64,000 bases of DNA from Paenibacillus sp. PK3_47 (GTDB taxonomy: Bacteria; Bacillota; Bacilli; Paenibacillales; Paenibacillaceae). Location of the stretch: positions 6,014,001 to 6,078,000 of the forward strand of contig NZ_CP026029.1 of assembly GCF_023520895.1 (NCBI RefSeq), given 5' to 3'. How positions within the stretch are numbered: position 1 is the first letter of the stretch; each line of letters opens with the position of its first letter. A model generated the notes under the pieces. That model had not been told where the DNA came from. It worked only from the letters and a program-made list of their open reading frames with translations, and made no database searches. Shown here one piece after another: positions 7,315 to 15,480 of the stretch. The position numbers and the translations under genes are program-made.

Positions 7315-8691
7315 ATGAAACGATCCAGCTTAATCAAGACAGTCCGCAGAGCGTTTCTGCTGCTGGCCGTCAGCATTGTGTTCATTGGGGCAACGACAGG
7401 CGGAAAGGTCATCCGCAGCAACAAAGCCGGGAACCAGCATAATGAATATTTCGGGCTCGGAAAAGATTGCAATCTCATTGTCATCCAACTGGAATCGGTA
7501 CAAAACTTCGTGCTTAACACATCTGCCGCGGGCAAACCTCTGACTCCTGTATTGAACGGGCTTGCGAAAGAAAGCCTGTATTTTCCCTATGTATTTCAGC
7601 AGATCGGCAGCGGGAATACATCTGATGCGGAATTCATCGTAAATACCTCTATTTATCCTGCGGGAGCGGCCCCCATGTCCTCTAAATTCTCCAACAAGGA
7701 GCTCCCCAGCCTGGCCCGGATCATGCATGACCGCGGGTATGTAAGCAGTACATTTCATGTGAATGATGCGAGCTTCTGGGACCGGCAGGACATGTATCCG
7801 GCTCTGGGCTTTGACAGGTATTATGACAAGCCTTATTTTCCGCAGGAGGTATTTAACCGTTTTGGGGCTTCAGATGAAGATCTGTACCGCGTAGCCGTGA
7901 ACAAAATGAAAACGATGCGCAAGCACGGTCAAAAATTTTATGCACAGCTGATTACTGTATCCAGTCACTCTCCGTTCAACATTCCAAAAGACAGCAGGCG
8001 TCTCAGGCTGAACTGGAAATCAGGCGACAAAAAGCTGGAGGATTATCTGAGCGCTGTTAACTATGCTGATTATGCACTGGGGCAGCTGATCGGCAGGCTT
8101 AAGGAGACAGGCCTGTGGGATCAGAGCGTCGTGGTGGTGTATGGAGACCATTTTGGACTGAACAAAAAGAAATTTGACCCCAAGAAAGTCAGCCGGGCAC
8201 TGGGTATTACTTATCATAAGCAGATCAGTACATTCAACGTTCCGCTGCTTATTCATGTACCGGGACTTACGCAGAGCAGGATCATCGGGCAGGTGGGAGG
8301 TCAAATTGACATTCTGCCAACCGTTGCCAATATTATGGGAGTTGAACTGCAGGAGAAGGGGTTTACAGCTTTTGGCCAAGATCTTATGAATTCGCAGCAT
8401 AATGTGGTAGGGATGCGGTATTACATGCCTACGGGGACTTTTTTTAATGATGAGATCATGTTTATTCCCGGTAAAAAGGGATTTGAGGACGGCAGTGCCA
8501 CCTTCATCAAATCGCTCAAGCCTGTCAAAGATCTCACCCCCTATAAAACGGACTATGATTATATCCTTCAGCGTCTGAAGCAGTCTGACCGGTATGTGAA
8601 GCAGCTTCCCGGCAGGCAGCAGGGTCCGGGGCTGAATGATGCAGGGCTGAAGAAATCCTATGGAAAAGACGTGAAAGGGGTAAAACAATGA
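7315..8691 (+). CDS. LTA-synthase-like sulfatase-fold enzyme with a single membrane segment
   Basis: 458 residues. The alkaline-phosphatase-like ectodomain is typical of lipoteichoic acid synthases: NLIVIQLESVQNFVLN with the metal-binding glutamate, IGSGNTSDAEFIVNTS with the likely phosphoglycerol-accepting threonine at about T102, VVVVYGDHFGLNKK with the metal Asp-His pair, and a late GQVGGQIDILPT. Such enzymes transfer glycerol phosphate from phosphatidylglycerol. Canonical LtaS proteins have five N-terminal helices and about 620-650 residues; here there is only one (AFLLLAVSIVFIGATTGG), so it may be a signal anchor or a cleaved export signal. The stop overlaps the next gene's ATG (ATGA), so the two are coupled. 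Confidence 0.85.
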   Translation: MKRSSLIKTVRRAFLLLAVSIVFIGATTGGKVIRSNKAGNQHNEYFGLGKDCNLIVIQLESVQNFVLNTSAAGKPLTPVLNGLAKESLYFPYVFQQIGSGNTSDAEFIVNTSIYPAGAAPMSSKFSNKELPSLARIMHDRGYVSSTFHVNDASFWDRQDMYPALGFDRYYDKPYFPQEVFNRFGASDEDLYRVAVNKMKTMRKHGQKFYAQLITVSSHSPFNIPKDSRRLRLNWKSGDKKLEDYLSAVNYADYALGQLIGRLKETGLWDQSVVVVYGDHFGLNKKKFDPKKVSRALGITYHKQISTFNVPLLIHVPGLTQSRIIGQVGGQIDILPTVANIMGVELQEKGFTAFGQDLMNSQHNVVGMRYYMPTGTFFNDEIMFIPGKKGFEDGSATFIKSLKPVKDLTPYKTDYDYILQRLKQSDRYVKQLPGRQQGPGLNDAGLKKSYGKDVKGVKQ

Positions 8692-9949
8692 AAGCAGAGC
8701 TAGTACTTCAGCTAATTCAACAGCTTGCTATTCCATTTGACAAAAAAGAGACCATGGACCTGCTGACAGAGCAGGCCGGAGGTGCAGAATATGTACTGCT
8801 GGGTGAAGCCTCGCATGGTACATCAGAGTTTTACACCGTGCGGGCTGAGCTGTCCAAACGCCTGATTACGGAGAAAGGGTTCCGGGTCATTGCTGTAGAA
8901 GGGGACTGGCCGGCTTGTTATACGCTCAACCGGTATATCAAAGGATATTCCGGTCATGAAAATGCCAGAGAAGCGCTTGGAGATTTTAACCGGTGGCCGA
9001 CCTGGATGTGGGCGAATCAGGAAATACTGGAGTTTGCAGAGTGGCTCAGGAGCTATAATAACGGCAAGCCGGAGGAGGATAAGGTCAGTTTTTATGGAAT
9101 CGATGTGTACAGTTTGTGGGAATCCATGGATGAAATCCTGAAGTTTCTGGGCACACGGGACCGGGGGGATCTGGAGGCTGCGCGGGAGGCGTTTGCCTGC
9201 TTTGAGCCTTTTGGCAGAGATGAGCAATCATACGGGATTTCCGCTTCGCTGTACGAGAGGGCTGTGAAGATAAAGTTGTCGAACTGCTGCAAAGACTTCA
9301 GGATAAATGGAAAAGTGTGCCGGAAGGAGACCGGGAGAATACGCTGAGTGCAGAGCTGAATGCAATGGCTGTAAAAGGCGCGGAAGCCTATTACCGGACC
9401 ATGATCCGGCATGATACAGAATCCTGGAACATCAGGGACCGGCATATGGTGTCGGCACTGGAAAAAATTATTGCCTTCTATGGGACTGGGACACGCTGTC
9501 TGGTCTGGGAGCATAATACCCATATCGGTGATGCCAGAGCTACCGACATGGCACAGGACGATATGGTCAATGTCGGCCAGCTGCTGCGGGAGCAGCACGG
9601 AGACAAGGTGTATGCCATCGGCTCCGGAACCTATGAGGGAACGGTAATTGCCGGACGGTCATGGGGCGCGGAAGCACAAATTATGAAGGTGCCTCCAGCA
9701 GCCAGAAACAGCTGGGAAGAATTGCTGCACAGACACAGACCAGAGAATAAACTGCTGTTGTTCGGGAACCAGGAGACGGCATTGGATGAGATGATTATCG
9801 GCCACCGGGCCATCGGGGTCGTCTATCACCCTGAACGGGAACGCGGAAATTATGTGCCAACTGTTCTTCCGCTGCGGTATAATGCGTTTATTTACCTGGA
9901 CCAGACCAAGGCATTAACGCCGCTTCAGGTGAAGACGCTCCAGGTCTGA
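8688..9949 (+). pseudogene. Erythromycin esterase family protein, single frameshift
   Basis: The N-terminal 190 codons (to about 9268) read as an erythromycin-esterase-like hydrolase: VLLGEASHGTSEFYTVRAEL with the catalytic-type Glu/His, then VIAVEGDWPACYTLNRYI and FYGIDVYSLWESM. The rest continues without loss one frame over from GAT 9269 (DKVVELLQRLQDKWKSVPEG..., then WEHNTHIGDARATDM) to the stop at 9949. One missing base around 9266-9270 explains the break. Repaired, the product would be about 420 residues, the normal family length. It overlaps the LTA-synthase-like gene by four bases. Either a recent inactivation or a sequencing error; I see no slippery heptamer for programmed shifting. 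Confidence 0.85.
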
Positions 9950-10029
9950 GGTGTACATTCGGATGTTGATTGTATATCCTGTTTTTAGGAAGTTCTCTTC
10001 TGGATTCCATAACGACAGGTGGACAAGCG

Positions 10030-10545
10030 ATGTTAATTACACGTGCTTTTGTTGTATCTGCTCTGGCAATGCTGCTGTTAGCGGGCTGCAGCGGTAAGGA
10101 TGACTCTCCGGATTTAGAGGTTAGGCAACTTTCCGGTTCAAACGGTGAGATAACAGAGACCCTTACAGACGGCGGGCAAACGGCTGATGAAGCTTTTATG
10201 GCCGATTTATCGGCAACACTGAATCTGTCCTTCAAAATCATTCATGCCATGGGGGAGAAAGATTACAGCTATCTGGAATCCGTCGCGGCACCCGGTGTAA
10301 CGGTGAACAAGGAAGAAAACAGGGTTTATTTTGAACGCGGCGGAGAGCAGCTGTCTTGGGATTTCCTGCAGCCGGTAACCCTGGATAAGCTTGAATACAG
10401 ATTCTCCACATACGTTAACGAGCAGCAGAAGGAGTTTTTGGCGGGATTTGCCATCTATTCAGGGGACAGCCACTCCACAGTTGAAATCTATTTCGTGAAG
10501 CAGGGGGATGTCTGGCTGTTCAACGGGTTACTTACCAATGCCTGA
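10030..10545 (+). CDS. Putative lipoprotein, unknown function
   Basis: 171 residues from ATG 10030, which has AGGTGG eight bases before it; the upstream in-frame ATG has no site. The first 21 residues are a lipoprotein signal peptide (LITRAFVVSALAMLLLAGCSG) with lipobox LLAGC, so the mature protein would be lipid-anchored outside the membrane. The rest (about residues 60-170) has an alternating hydrophobic pattern like an NTF2/DUF-type beta-sheet domain (SLNLSFKIIHAMGEKDYSYLESVAAPGV). I do not recognise the family. Single gene. Confidence 0.75.
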   Translation: MLITRAFVVSALAMLLLAGCSGKDDSPDLEVRQLSGSNGEITETLTDGGQTADEAFMADLSATLNLSFKIIHAMGEKDYSYLESVAAPGVTVNKEENRVYFERGGEQLSWDFLQPVTLDKLEYRFSTYVNEQQKEFLAGFAIYSGDSHSTVEIYFVKQGDVWLFNGLLTNA

Positions 10546-10591
10546 TGCCTGAAGGTGTCTCCACAGTCTACAGAAAAGCGGTGAGCCGTAA

Positions 10592-11755
10592 ATGAGCACT
10601 CCGGAAGATTTATTGACCTGCATCAGATTCGAGGATGAGGCGGGGAACTTTATGAAGGCAGCAGCGCCTCCTATTTATGAGACAGCGCCTTTTTTGTTTA
10701 ATACTTATGAAGAATACGCAGAGGCAGCTAACAATGAGCAGAATCATTACGTATATACCCGGGGAACCAATCCTACGGTGGAAATCGCTGAGAAAATGAT
10801 TGCAGCGCTGGAAGGTGGCGCTTCCTGCAAATGCTTTGCTTCGGGAATGGCGGCTGTAAGTGCTGCCCTGATGTGCAGCCTGTCAGCCGGAGACCATCTC
10901 ATTCTGGTTGGACATGTCTATAAAACCTCAGTCAAGCTGGTCAAATACCTGGCCAAAAAATTCAACATAGACTATACCATCGTTCATTCCACTTCTCTGG
11001 ATGACGTAGCTGCTGCGGTGAAGCCGCAGACCCGGGTGATGCTGATGGAGTCGCCAACCTCGTATACTTTTGATATTGCCGATATTTCAGAGCTGGCAGC
11101 ATTTTCAAAGACGAAAGGGATCCGCACCATTATTGATAATTCCTGGGCTACACCCCTTTTTCAAAAACCGCTGGAGCTGGGCGTCGATATTGTGGTCCAC
11201 TCCGCTTCCAAGTATTTGGGGGGCCATAGTGATCTGGTTGCAGGTGCCGTGATCTCGTCCAAAAATATTATGGATCAAATGTATGCCGAAGAATTCGACC
11301 TGATGGGCGGGTGTCTTGCTCCTTTTGAAGCTTGGCTGCTGGTACGCGGACTAAGAACCCTTCCGCTGCGTATGCAGGCTCATCAAAATAACGGCCTGCA
11401 CCTTGCCCGGTTTCTGGCCGAACACCCGGCCGTTGCGAAAGTGAACCATCCGGGGCTCCCGGCTCATCCCGGGCACCGCACTGCAAGCCGCCAGCTTAAA
11501 GGCTACTCGGGTCTGTTCAGCTTTGAACTGAAGGACGGGGGATTCGAGGATATCCGCAGGATGCTTAACAGGCTGTGCTTGATACGGATCGGTGAGTCCT
11601 GGGGCGGAATGGAGAGCCAGATTATTTCTCCAAACTACGGGTACAATGAGCAGGAGCTTACCCAAGAGCATATGCCGCAGTCTTTGATCCGTCTGGCTGC
11701 CGGACATGAACCTTCAGAGCTGTTGATTCAGGATCTGCATGATGCATTAAGCTGA
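10592..11755 (+). CDS. Cys/Met metabolism PLP-dependent lyase
   Basis: 387 residues with the full cystathionine gamma-synthase/beta-lyase/gamma-lyase fold: YTRGTNPTVEIAEKMIAALEGG near the N terminus, the cofactor region CKCFASGMAAVSAALM, the aspartate of IRTIIDNSWATP, and the PLP-binding lysine in VHSASKYLGGHSD. The family acts on sulphur amino acids in the cytoplasm by transsulphuration, methionine gamma-lyase or related reactions; which one cannot be told reliably here. It stands alone, with a strong terminator after it, not in a met operon. Confidence 0.9.
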   Translation: MSTPEDLLTCIRFEDEAGNFMKAAAPPIYETAPFLFNTYEEYAEAANNEQNHYVYTRGTNPTVEIAEKMIAALEGGASCKCFASGMAAVSAALMCSLSAGDHLILVGHVYKTSVKLVKYLAKKFNIDYTIVHSTSLDDVAAAVKPQTRVMLMESPTSYTFDIADISELAAFSKTKGIRTIIDNSWATPLFQKPLELGVDIVVHSASKYLGGHSDLVAGAVISSKNIMDQMYAEEFDLMGGCLAPFEAWLLVRGLRTLPLRMQAHQNNGLHLARFLAEHPAVAKVNHPGLPAHPGHRTASRQLKGYSGLFSFELKDGGFEDIRRMLNRLCLIRIGESWGGMESQIISPNYGYNEQELTQEHMPQSLIRLAAGHEPSELLIQDLHDALS

Positions 11756-11780
11756 GCTGACATTGGTCCAAAGAATGATA

Positions 11781-11816
11781 AAAGCTGCTTACCGGGGAAC
11801 GGTAAGCAGCTTTTTT
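11781..11816. terminator. Strong terminator between convergent genes
   Basis: AAAGCTGCTTACCG, loop GGGAA, then CGGTAAGCAGCTTTTTT. A 14-bp stem; T/A runs on either side let it serve both the PLP-lyase gene and the convergent GH13 gene. Confidence 0.92.
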
Positions 11817-11829
11817 ATGAAGCAGACAG

Positions 11830-13617
11830 TTATTTCTTAATCAGCACCTTGAAGCTGTAAGGCTCCAGATGAACCTTCAACACGCCATCCGCGGACTTAA
11901 TCTGCTCGTCACCGAACGCATCCTCCCAGGTTCCGTCCAGCTCTCCAGTCAGGGCAACAAGCTCGTCCGACGGGTTCATCCAGACTGTAAGACGGGAATT
12001 GTCGTCCCAGCGCTCATAGGCGCATGCACGCTCCTGTGATCCGGATTTCAGGAATCTGATTTCGCCTGTGGACAATGCAGTGTGCGCTTTGCGCAAATGG
12101 ATCAGCTGCTTGTACCATTGGTGAAGATCTCGGTCCTGCTTATCTTCTTCCCAAATCATACATTTCCGGCAATCCGGATCGCCTTCTCCCTCAAGCCCGA
12201 TCTCATCACCGTAATAGATACAAGGTGTCCCTGTGAAGGTCAGCAGGAAGCCGATCGCGAGCTTAAGCTTTTGCTTATCGCCGCCGAGCATGGTCAGCAC
12301 CCGCGGTGTATCATGGCTGGCCATAAGGTTGAACAGTACCTCATTGGCTTGCTGCGGATAACGCATGAGAATACATCCCATATGTGAAGCAAAGGTCTCT
12401 GCATCCATGTCATCCGTATTCAGATATTCCAGCAGACGTTCTGTCATCGGATAGTTCATGACCGAATCAAACTGGTCGCCCTCAAGCCAGCGGAGGGAGT
12501 CCGTCCATACCTCGCCGATAATGTAGGCCTCAGGATTGATCTGTTTAATCCGGGTACGGAATTCCCGCCAGAAATGATGGTCGATTTCATTGGCTACATC
12601 AAGCCTCCAGCCGTCCATGCCAATCTCCTTCAGCCAGTATTCGGCGATATCCAGCAGAAATTCCTTGGTCGCGGGATTGGCTGTGTTCAGCTTGGGCATT
12701 TCTTTAAAAAAGCCAAAAGCGTCATAGTTCGGCTTGTCATCTTTGACTTCCACCGGGAAGCTGTGAATGTGGAACCAGTCTGCATATTCAGACTGCTCAC
12801 CATGTTCAATGACATCCTGAAACTGTATGGAATTCGAACCGATGTGGTTAAAGACCGCGTCCAGAACAATCCGGATCCCTTTAGAGTGGGCTTCCTCCAC
12901 GAGTTTTTTCAAAAGCTCAATATCGCCAAAGTGAGGATCAACCTTTTTGTAATTGATCGTATCATATTTATGGTTGGTTGGAGCCTCGAAGACAGGCGTC
13001 AGGTAAATAGCTGTGATGCCTAAATCCTCCAGATAATCCAGATGATCTATGATGCCCTGAAGATCCCCGCCGAAGAAATTCTCCCGGGTAGGCTTACCGC
13101 CCCATTCCTCAACACCTTCCGGATCATTAGAAGGATTTCCATTGGCGAAGCGTTCCGGCATAATTTGATAAAAGACCGCTGATTTGGCCCATTCCGGAGC
13201 TGCAAACAGATCGATTTTATGGATATAAGGACGGTCATAAAAGCCGCCCGGAGCTTCCGGCTCTTCTGTAAAAATTCCTTTTTCAGTCATCCAGACCGTT
13301 TCTTCTCCCGAATGAAAGCGGAAGGCGTAGGAAAAGCGTCGGTTATCCGGCTTGACGCCAACCTGCCAGTAATCGAAGAACCGGTCTGAAGCCACAATAT
13401 GCATATCCTGTTCATGGTGATAGGCTTCCCAGTCATATTTGTCGCCAGTCAGGGCTACCACCCGGTCCACGTTCTGTTTTTGGGTGCGGACGCGTAAATG
13501 GAAGGTGTCTTCATCATACATATAAGCCCAGTTGGCTTGCGGTACGTGGTGCAGACTTTCCAAATTAATTTTTGCTGTGTGCTCGGGGGAGTTAAAGGCT
13601 TGTTGGTCAGAAATCAT
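11830..13617 (-). CDS. GH13 neopullulanase/cyclomaltodextrinase-type alpha-glycosidase
   Basis: 595 residues from ATG 13617, where AGGAGG lies eight bases upstream; the in-frame ATG two codons earlier abuts the site. Residues 1-125 form the N-terminal CBM34-like beta domain (NRRFSYAFRFHSGEETVWMTEKG) that marks the GH13_20 subfamily of maltogenic amylases and neopullulanases. The barrel has all four conserved regions: DAVFNHIG, GWRLDVANE (nucleophile about D339), IIGEVW (acid/base about E369) and LMASHDTPR (about D436). No signal peptide, so it probably hydrolyses imported maltodextrins or cyclodextrins in the cytoplasm. Monocistronic; regulator not visible nearby. Confidence 0.92.
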   Translation of the reverse strand: MISDQQAFNSPEHTAKINLESLHHVPQANWAYMYDEDTFHLRVRTQKQNVDRVVALTGDKYDWEAYHHEQDMHIVASDRFFDYWQVGVKPDNRRFSYAFRFHSGEETVWMTEKGIFTEEPEAPGGFYDRPYIHKIDLFAAPEWAKSAVFYQIMPERFANGNPSNDPEGVEEWGGKPTRENFFGGDLQGIIDHLDYLEDLGITAIYLTPVFEAPTNHKYDTINYKKVDPHFGDIELLKKLVEEAHSKGIRIVLDAVFNHIGSNSIQFQDVIEHGEQSEYADWFHIHSFPVEVKDDKPNYDAFGFFKEMPKLNTANPATKEFLLDIAEYWLKEIGMDGWRLDVANEIDHHFWREFRTRIKQINPEAYIIGEVWTDSLRWLEGDQFDSVMNYPMTERLLEYLNTDDMDAETFASHMGCILMRYPQQANEVLFNLMASHDTPRVLTMLGGDKQKLKLAIGFLLTFTGTPCIYYGDEIGLEGEGDPDCRKCMIWEEDKQDRDLHQWYKQLIHLRKAHTALSTGEIRFLKSGSQERACAYERWDDNSRLTVWMNPSDELVALTGELDGTWEDAFGDEQIKSADGVLKVHLEPYSFKVLIKK

Positions 13618-13987
13618 CTGCATACCCTCCTGGATGGATTAGTTTAGTTGGTCATTACATTGTCGCCTTGTGGAGTCACATTCAGACCACCATTGAAGTG
13701 TGCACGTATGCTCAGGAATGCGGCTCCTCAAGATGATTCAAAATTTACAGTATTTATTAGTAAACAGCTTCCAGAGAAAGTAAACGTTCCTTTCAGCAAA
13801 GTTATTGAATTGAAATTTTTCGGACTTTTATTCAGGTTGGCAAAAGAGAGGTGATGCTACTCCGCAGTCACATAAGTGTCAGTTGATTCTTTTACCATAA
13901 GGGCGATAATCAGATTAGCTAAGGTGATACTCAGACTAACTAAAAATTTTAAATCATTGTATTAGTTTCCCGGGAGGTTAATAGGAG
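13618..13987. other. Intergenic gap, no recognised gene
   Basis: 370 bp between the divergent GH13 and VOC-family genes, AT-richer than its neighbours. A 68-codon frame at 13648-13854 lacks a ribosome binding site and any recognisable similarity. GTAAACGTT at about 13779 resembles the core of a catabolite-repression site but misses several consensus positions. The GGGAGG at about 13972 is the ribosome binding site for the VOC gene. Confidence 0.6.
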
Positions 13988-14381
13988 ATGAGATTAGGTG
14001 CGATTGGATTGTTCGTGGATAACATGGAGGTAATGGTACCTTTCTACAGGGACGTGATGAAGCTAAATTTACAGTGGGATGGAGGCAGCTTTACCGGAGT
14101 CAGAACGGAGCAGGGGATATTCTTCAATCTTTGTCAGCGGACGGTTTATGAGAGCCAATTCTCCGGAAAAATTGAGAACCGACAGGGAGTAAAAGGCAAT
14201 ATGGAAATCACTTTTGGCGTTCCGCAGTTTGCAGATGTAGACAGGGAATTTGAGCGTCGTGAACGCGGGAGCGAAGCCTATTTTACAGCCGAGGACAGAA
14301 GCTTACGGACTTCGCATTTGTTACATAGCTGACCCGGAAGGAAATTTGATTGAAATATGCTCGGATGATTCCGGGCAGTAG
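13988..14381 (+). pseudogene. VOC/glyoxalase-family protein, single frameshift
   Basis: The first 89 codons read as a vicinal-oxygen-chelate domain: MRLGAIGLFVDNMEVMVPFY, then GVRTEQGIFFNL and MEITFGVPQFADVDREFE. At about 14255 the frame breaks. The correct continuation is in the frame of 14256: VVNAGAKPILQPRTEAYGLR, followed by ICYIADPEGNLIEICSDDSG, ending at TAG 14379-14381. One extra base or two lost bases in the codon after GAG 14252-14254 explains it. Repaired, the product would be about 130 residues, one complete VOC repeat pair. The family includes glyoxalases and fosfomycin/bleomycin resistance proteins; this member's role is unknown. Confidence 0.85.
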
Positions 14382-14404
14382 CATACGTTAGCAGTGATGA
14401 TCCA

Positions 14405-14433
14405 GAGGCCCCGTTTAACAGGGTCTTTTTTTA
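14405..14433 (+). terminator. Terminator after the VOC gene
   Basis: AGGCCCCG-TTTAA-CAGGGTCTTTTTTT, a 6-7 bp stem with one G-T pair followed by seven Ts. Confidence 0.7.
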
Positions 14434-14477
14434 GTGGCTTGTGCTGGATGGGCGGAGTTGAGCTGGACGATGGGATA

Positions 14478-14712
14478 GAATGAACGGGAAAAGTCCCGTT
14501 GATTTCGTGGAAGCTGGGTAAAGGGGCGAAATGAGCGGGAGAATTCCCGTTGAATTGGAGGGAATCCTGCATGTGGACGGAATGAACGGGAGAATTCCCG
14601 TTGATTTCGTAGAAGCCGGAGAAATGGACAGAATGAGCGGGAAAATTCCCGTTGAATTGTCAGGAACCCTGCATGTGGACAGAATGAGCGGGAGAATTCC
14701 CGTTAATTTCGG
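14478..14712. repeat. Tandem array 2: 51-bp unit, 5 copies with AACGGGA/TCCCGTT dyads
   Basis: The dyad RCGGGA-RAAT/AAAG-TCCCGT has its first C at 14485, 14536, 14587, 14638 and 14689, exactly 51 bp apart. Each is AACGGGA or AGCGGGA, a 3-4 nt loop, and TCCCGTTGA. Two spacer types alternate: TTTCGTRGAAGC-GG and AATTG(G/T)AGGRAYCCTGCATGTGGAC. Because 51 is divisible by three, reading frames stay open on both strands. Confidence 0.95.
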
Positions 14713-14764
14713 AATCCGAGCTGAGACTGAGATAAGATGATTAAATAATTTGATGGGTCGTGGA

Positions 14765-15290
14765 GTAAAAACACCTCCGAATTCGCTCGTATTAGCCACA
14801 TAATAGAAATCAAAGGCACAAATACCTCCGAATTCGCTCGTATTAGCCACATAGTGGAAATCAAAGGTATAAATACCTCCCAATTTGCTCGTATCAGCCA
14901 CATAGTGGAAATCAAAGGTATAAATACCTCCCAATTAACTCATATCAGCAATAGTACCAAAATCAAAGGCACAAATACCTCCGAATTCGCTCGTATCAGC
15001 CACATAGTGGAAATCAAAGGTATAAATACCTCCCAATTAGCTCATATCAGCAATAGTAGCAAAATCAAAGGCACAAATACCTCCGAATTAGCTCATATCA
15101 GCCACATAGTGGAAATCAAAGGTAGTATATACCTCCGAATTCACTCATATCAGCAATAGTTCCAAAATCAAAGGCACAAATACCTCCGAATTCGCTCGTA
15201 TCATCCACATAGTGGAAATCAAAGGTATAAATACCTCCGAATTAGCTCATATCAGCAGTAGTGGCAAAATCAGAGGCAAATTTGCCTCTG
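14765..15290. repeat. Tandem array 3: 51-bp unit, about 11 copies
   Basis: ACCTCC recurs at 14773, 14824, 14875, 14926, 14977, 15028, 15079, 15131, 15182 and 15233, at 51-bp steps with one 52, and a decayed unit follows to about 15290. Units are ACCTCC-AATT-CGCTCRTATYAGC... Two variants intermix: one with CCACATAGTGG (4-bp stem, ATA loop) and palindromic AGGTATAAATACCT, the other with AGCAATAGTANC and AGGCACAAATACCT. The array starts about 50 bp after array 2 but shares no sequence with it. No protein family fits the 17-residue repeats it encodes by chance in several frames. Confidence 0.95.
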
Positions 15291-15376
15291 TATCCACATA
15301 AACAAGCCGCTGACTTATCCAACGATGCCGGAGCCGCGCCTCTGCTATCTTTTGAACGGACCAATATTCCGCAGTA

Positions 15377-15405
15377 TTGACAACCTGTATATACAGGTTT
15401 AAACT
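15377..15405 (+). promoter_or_regulatory. Promoter of the tre operon
   Basis: TTGACA at 15377-15382 and TAAACT at 15400-15405, 17 bp apart. The first TreR palindrome occupies the spacer exactly, so repressor and polymerase would compete. Confidence 0.65.
15382..15399. promoter_or_regulatory. TreR operator 1
   Basis: Perfect 18-bp palindrome AACCTGTATATACAGGTT. It contains the TGTATATACA core known for the B. subtilis TreR operator. Confidence 0.85.
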
Positions 15406-15423
15406 GTGTGAGGTGTGTTTGGT

Positions 15424-15437
15424 CTTGTATATACAAG
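15424..15437. promoter_or_regulatory. TreR operator 2
   Basis: Perfect palindrome CTTGTATATACAAG with the same core. Its centre is 40 bp from operator 1, about four helical turns, which suits cooperative or looped binding. Confidence 0.85.
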
Positions 15438-15480
15438 TTTAATGATTGAAATAAGAAATATTTAACTGGAGGTGTTGGTT

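Noticed and set aside
9262..9275. Programmed -1 frameshift in the esterase
   Set aside because: No X-XXY-YYZ slippery heptamer or following pseudoknot is visible.
9317..9949. Separate gene for the second half of the erythromycin esterase
   Set aside because: It lacks the N-terminal active-site motifs and continues exactly where the first half breaks, so it is one frameshifted gene.
13648..13854. 68-codon frame between the GH13 and VOC genes
   Set aside because: No ribosome binding site, TTG or GTG start only, no recognisable similarity.
14478..15290. Arrays 2 and 3 as a CRISPR locus
   Set aside because: Whole 51-bp units are repeated, with no unique spacers between short repeats, and there are no cas genes.
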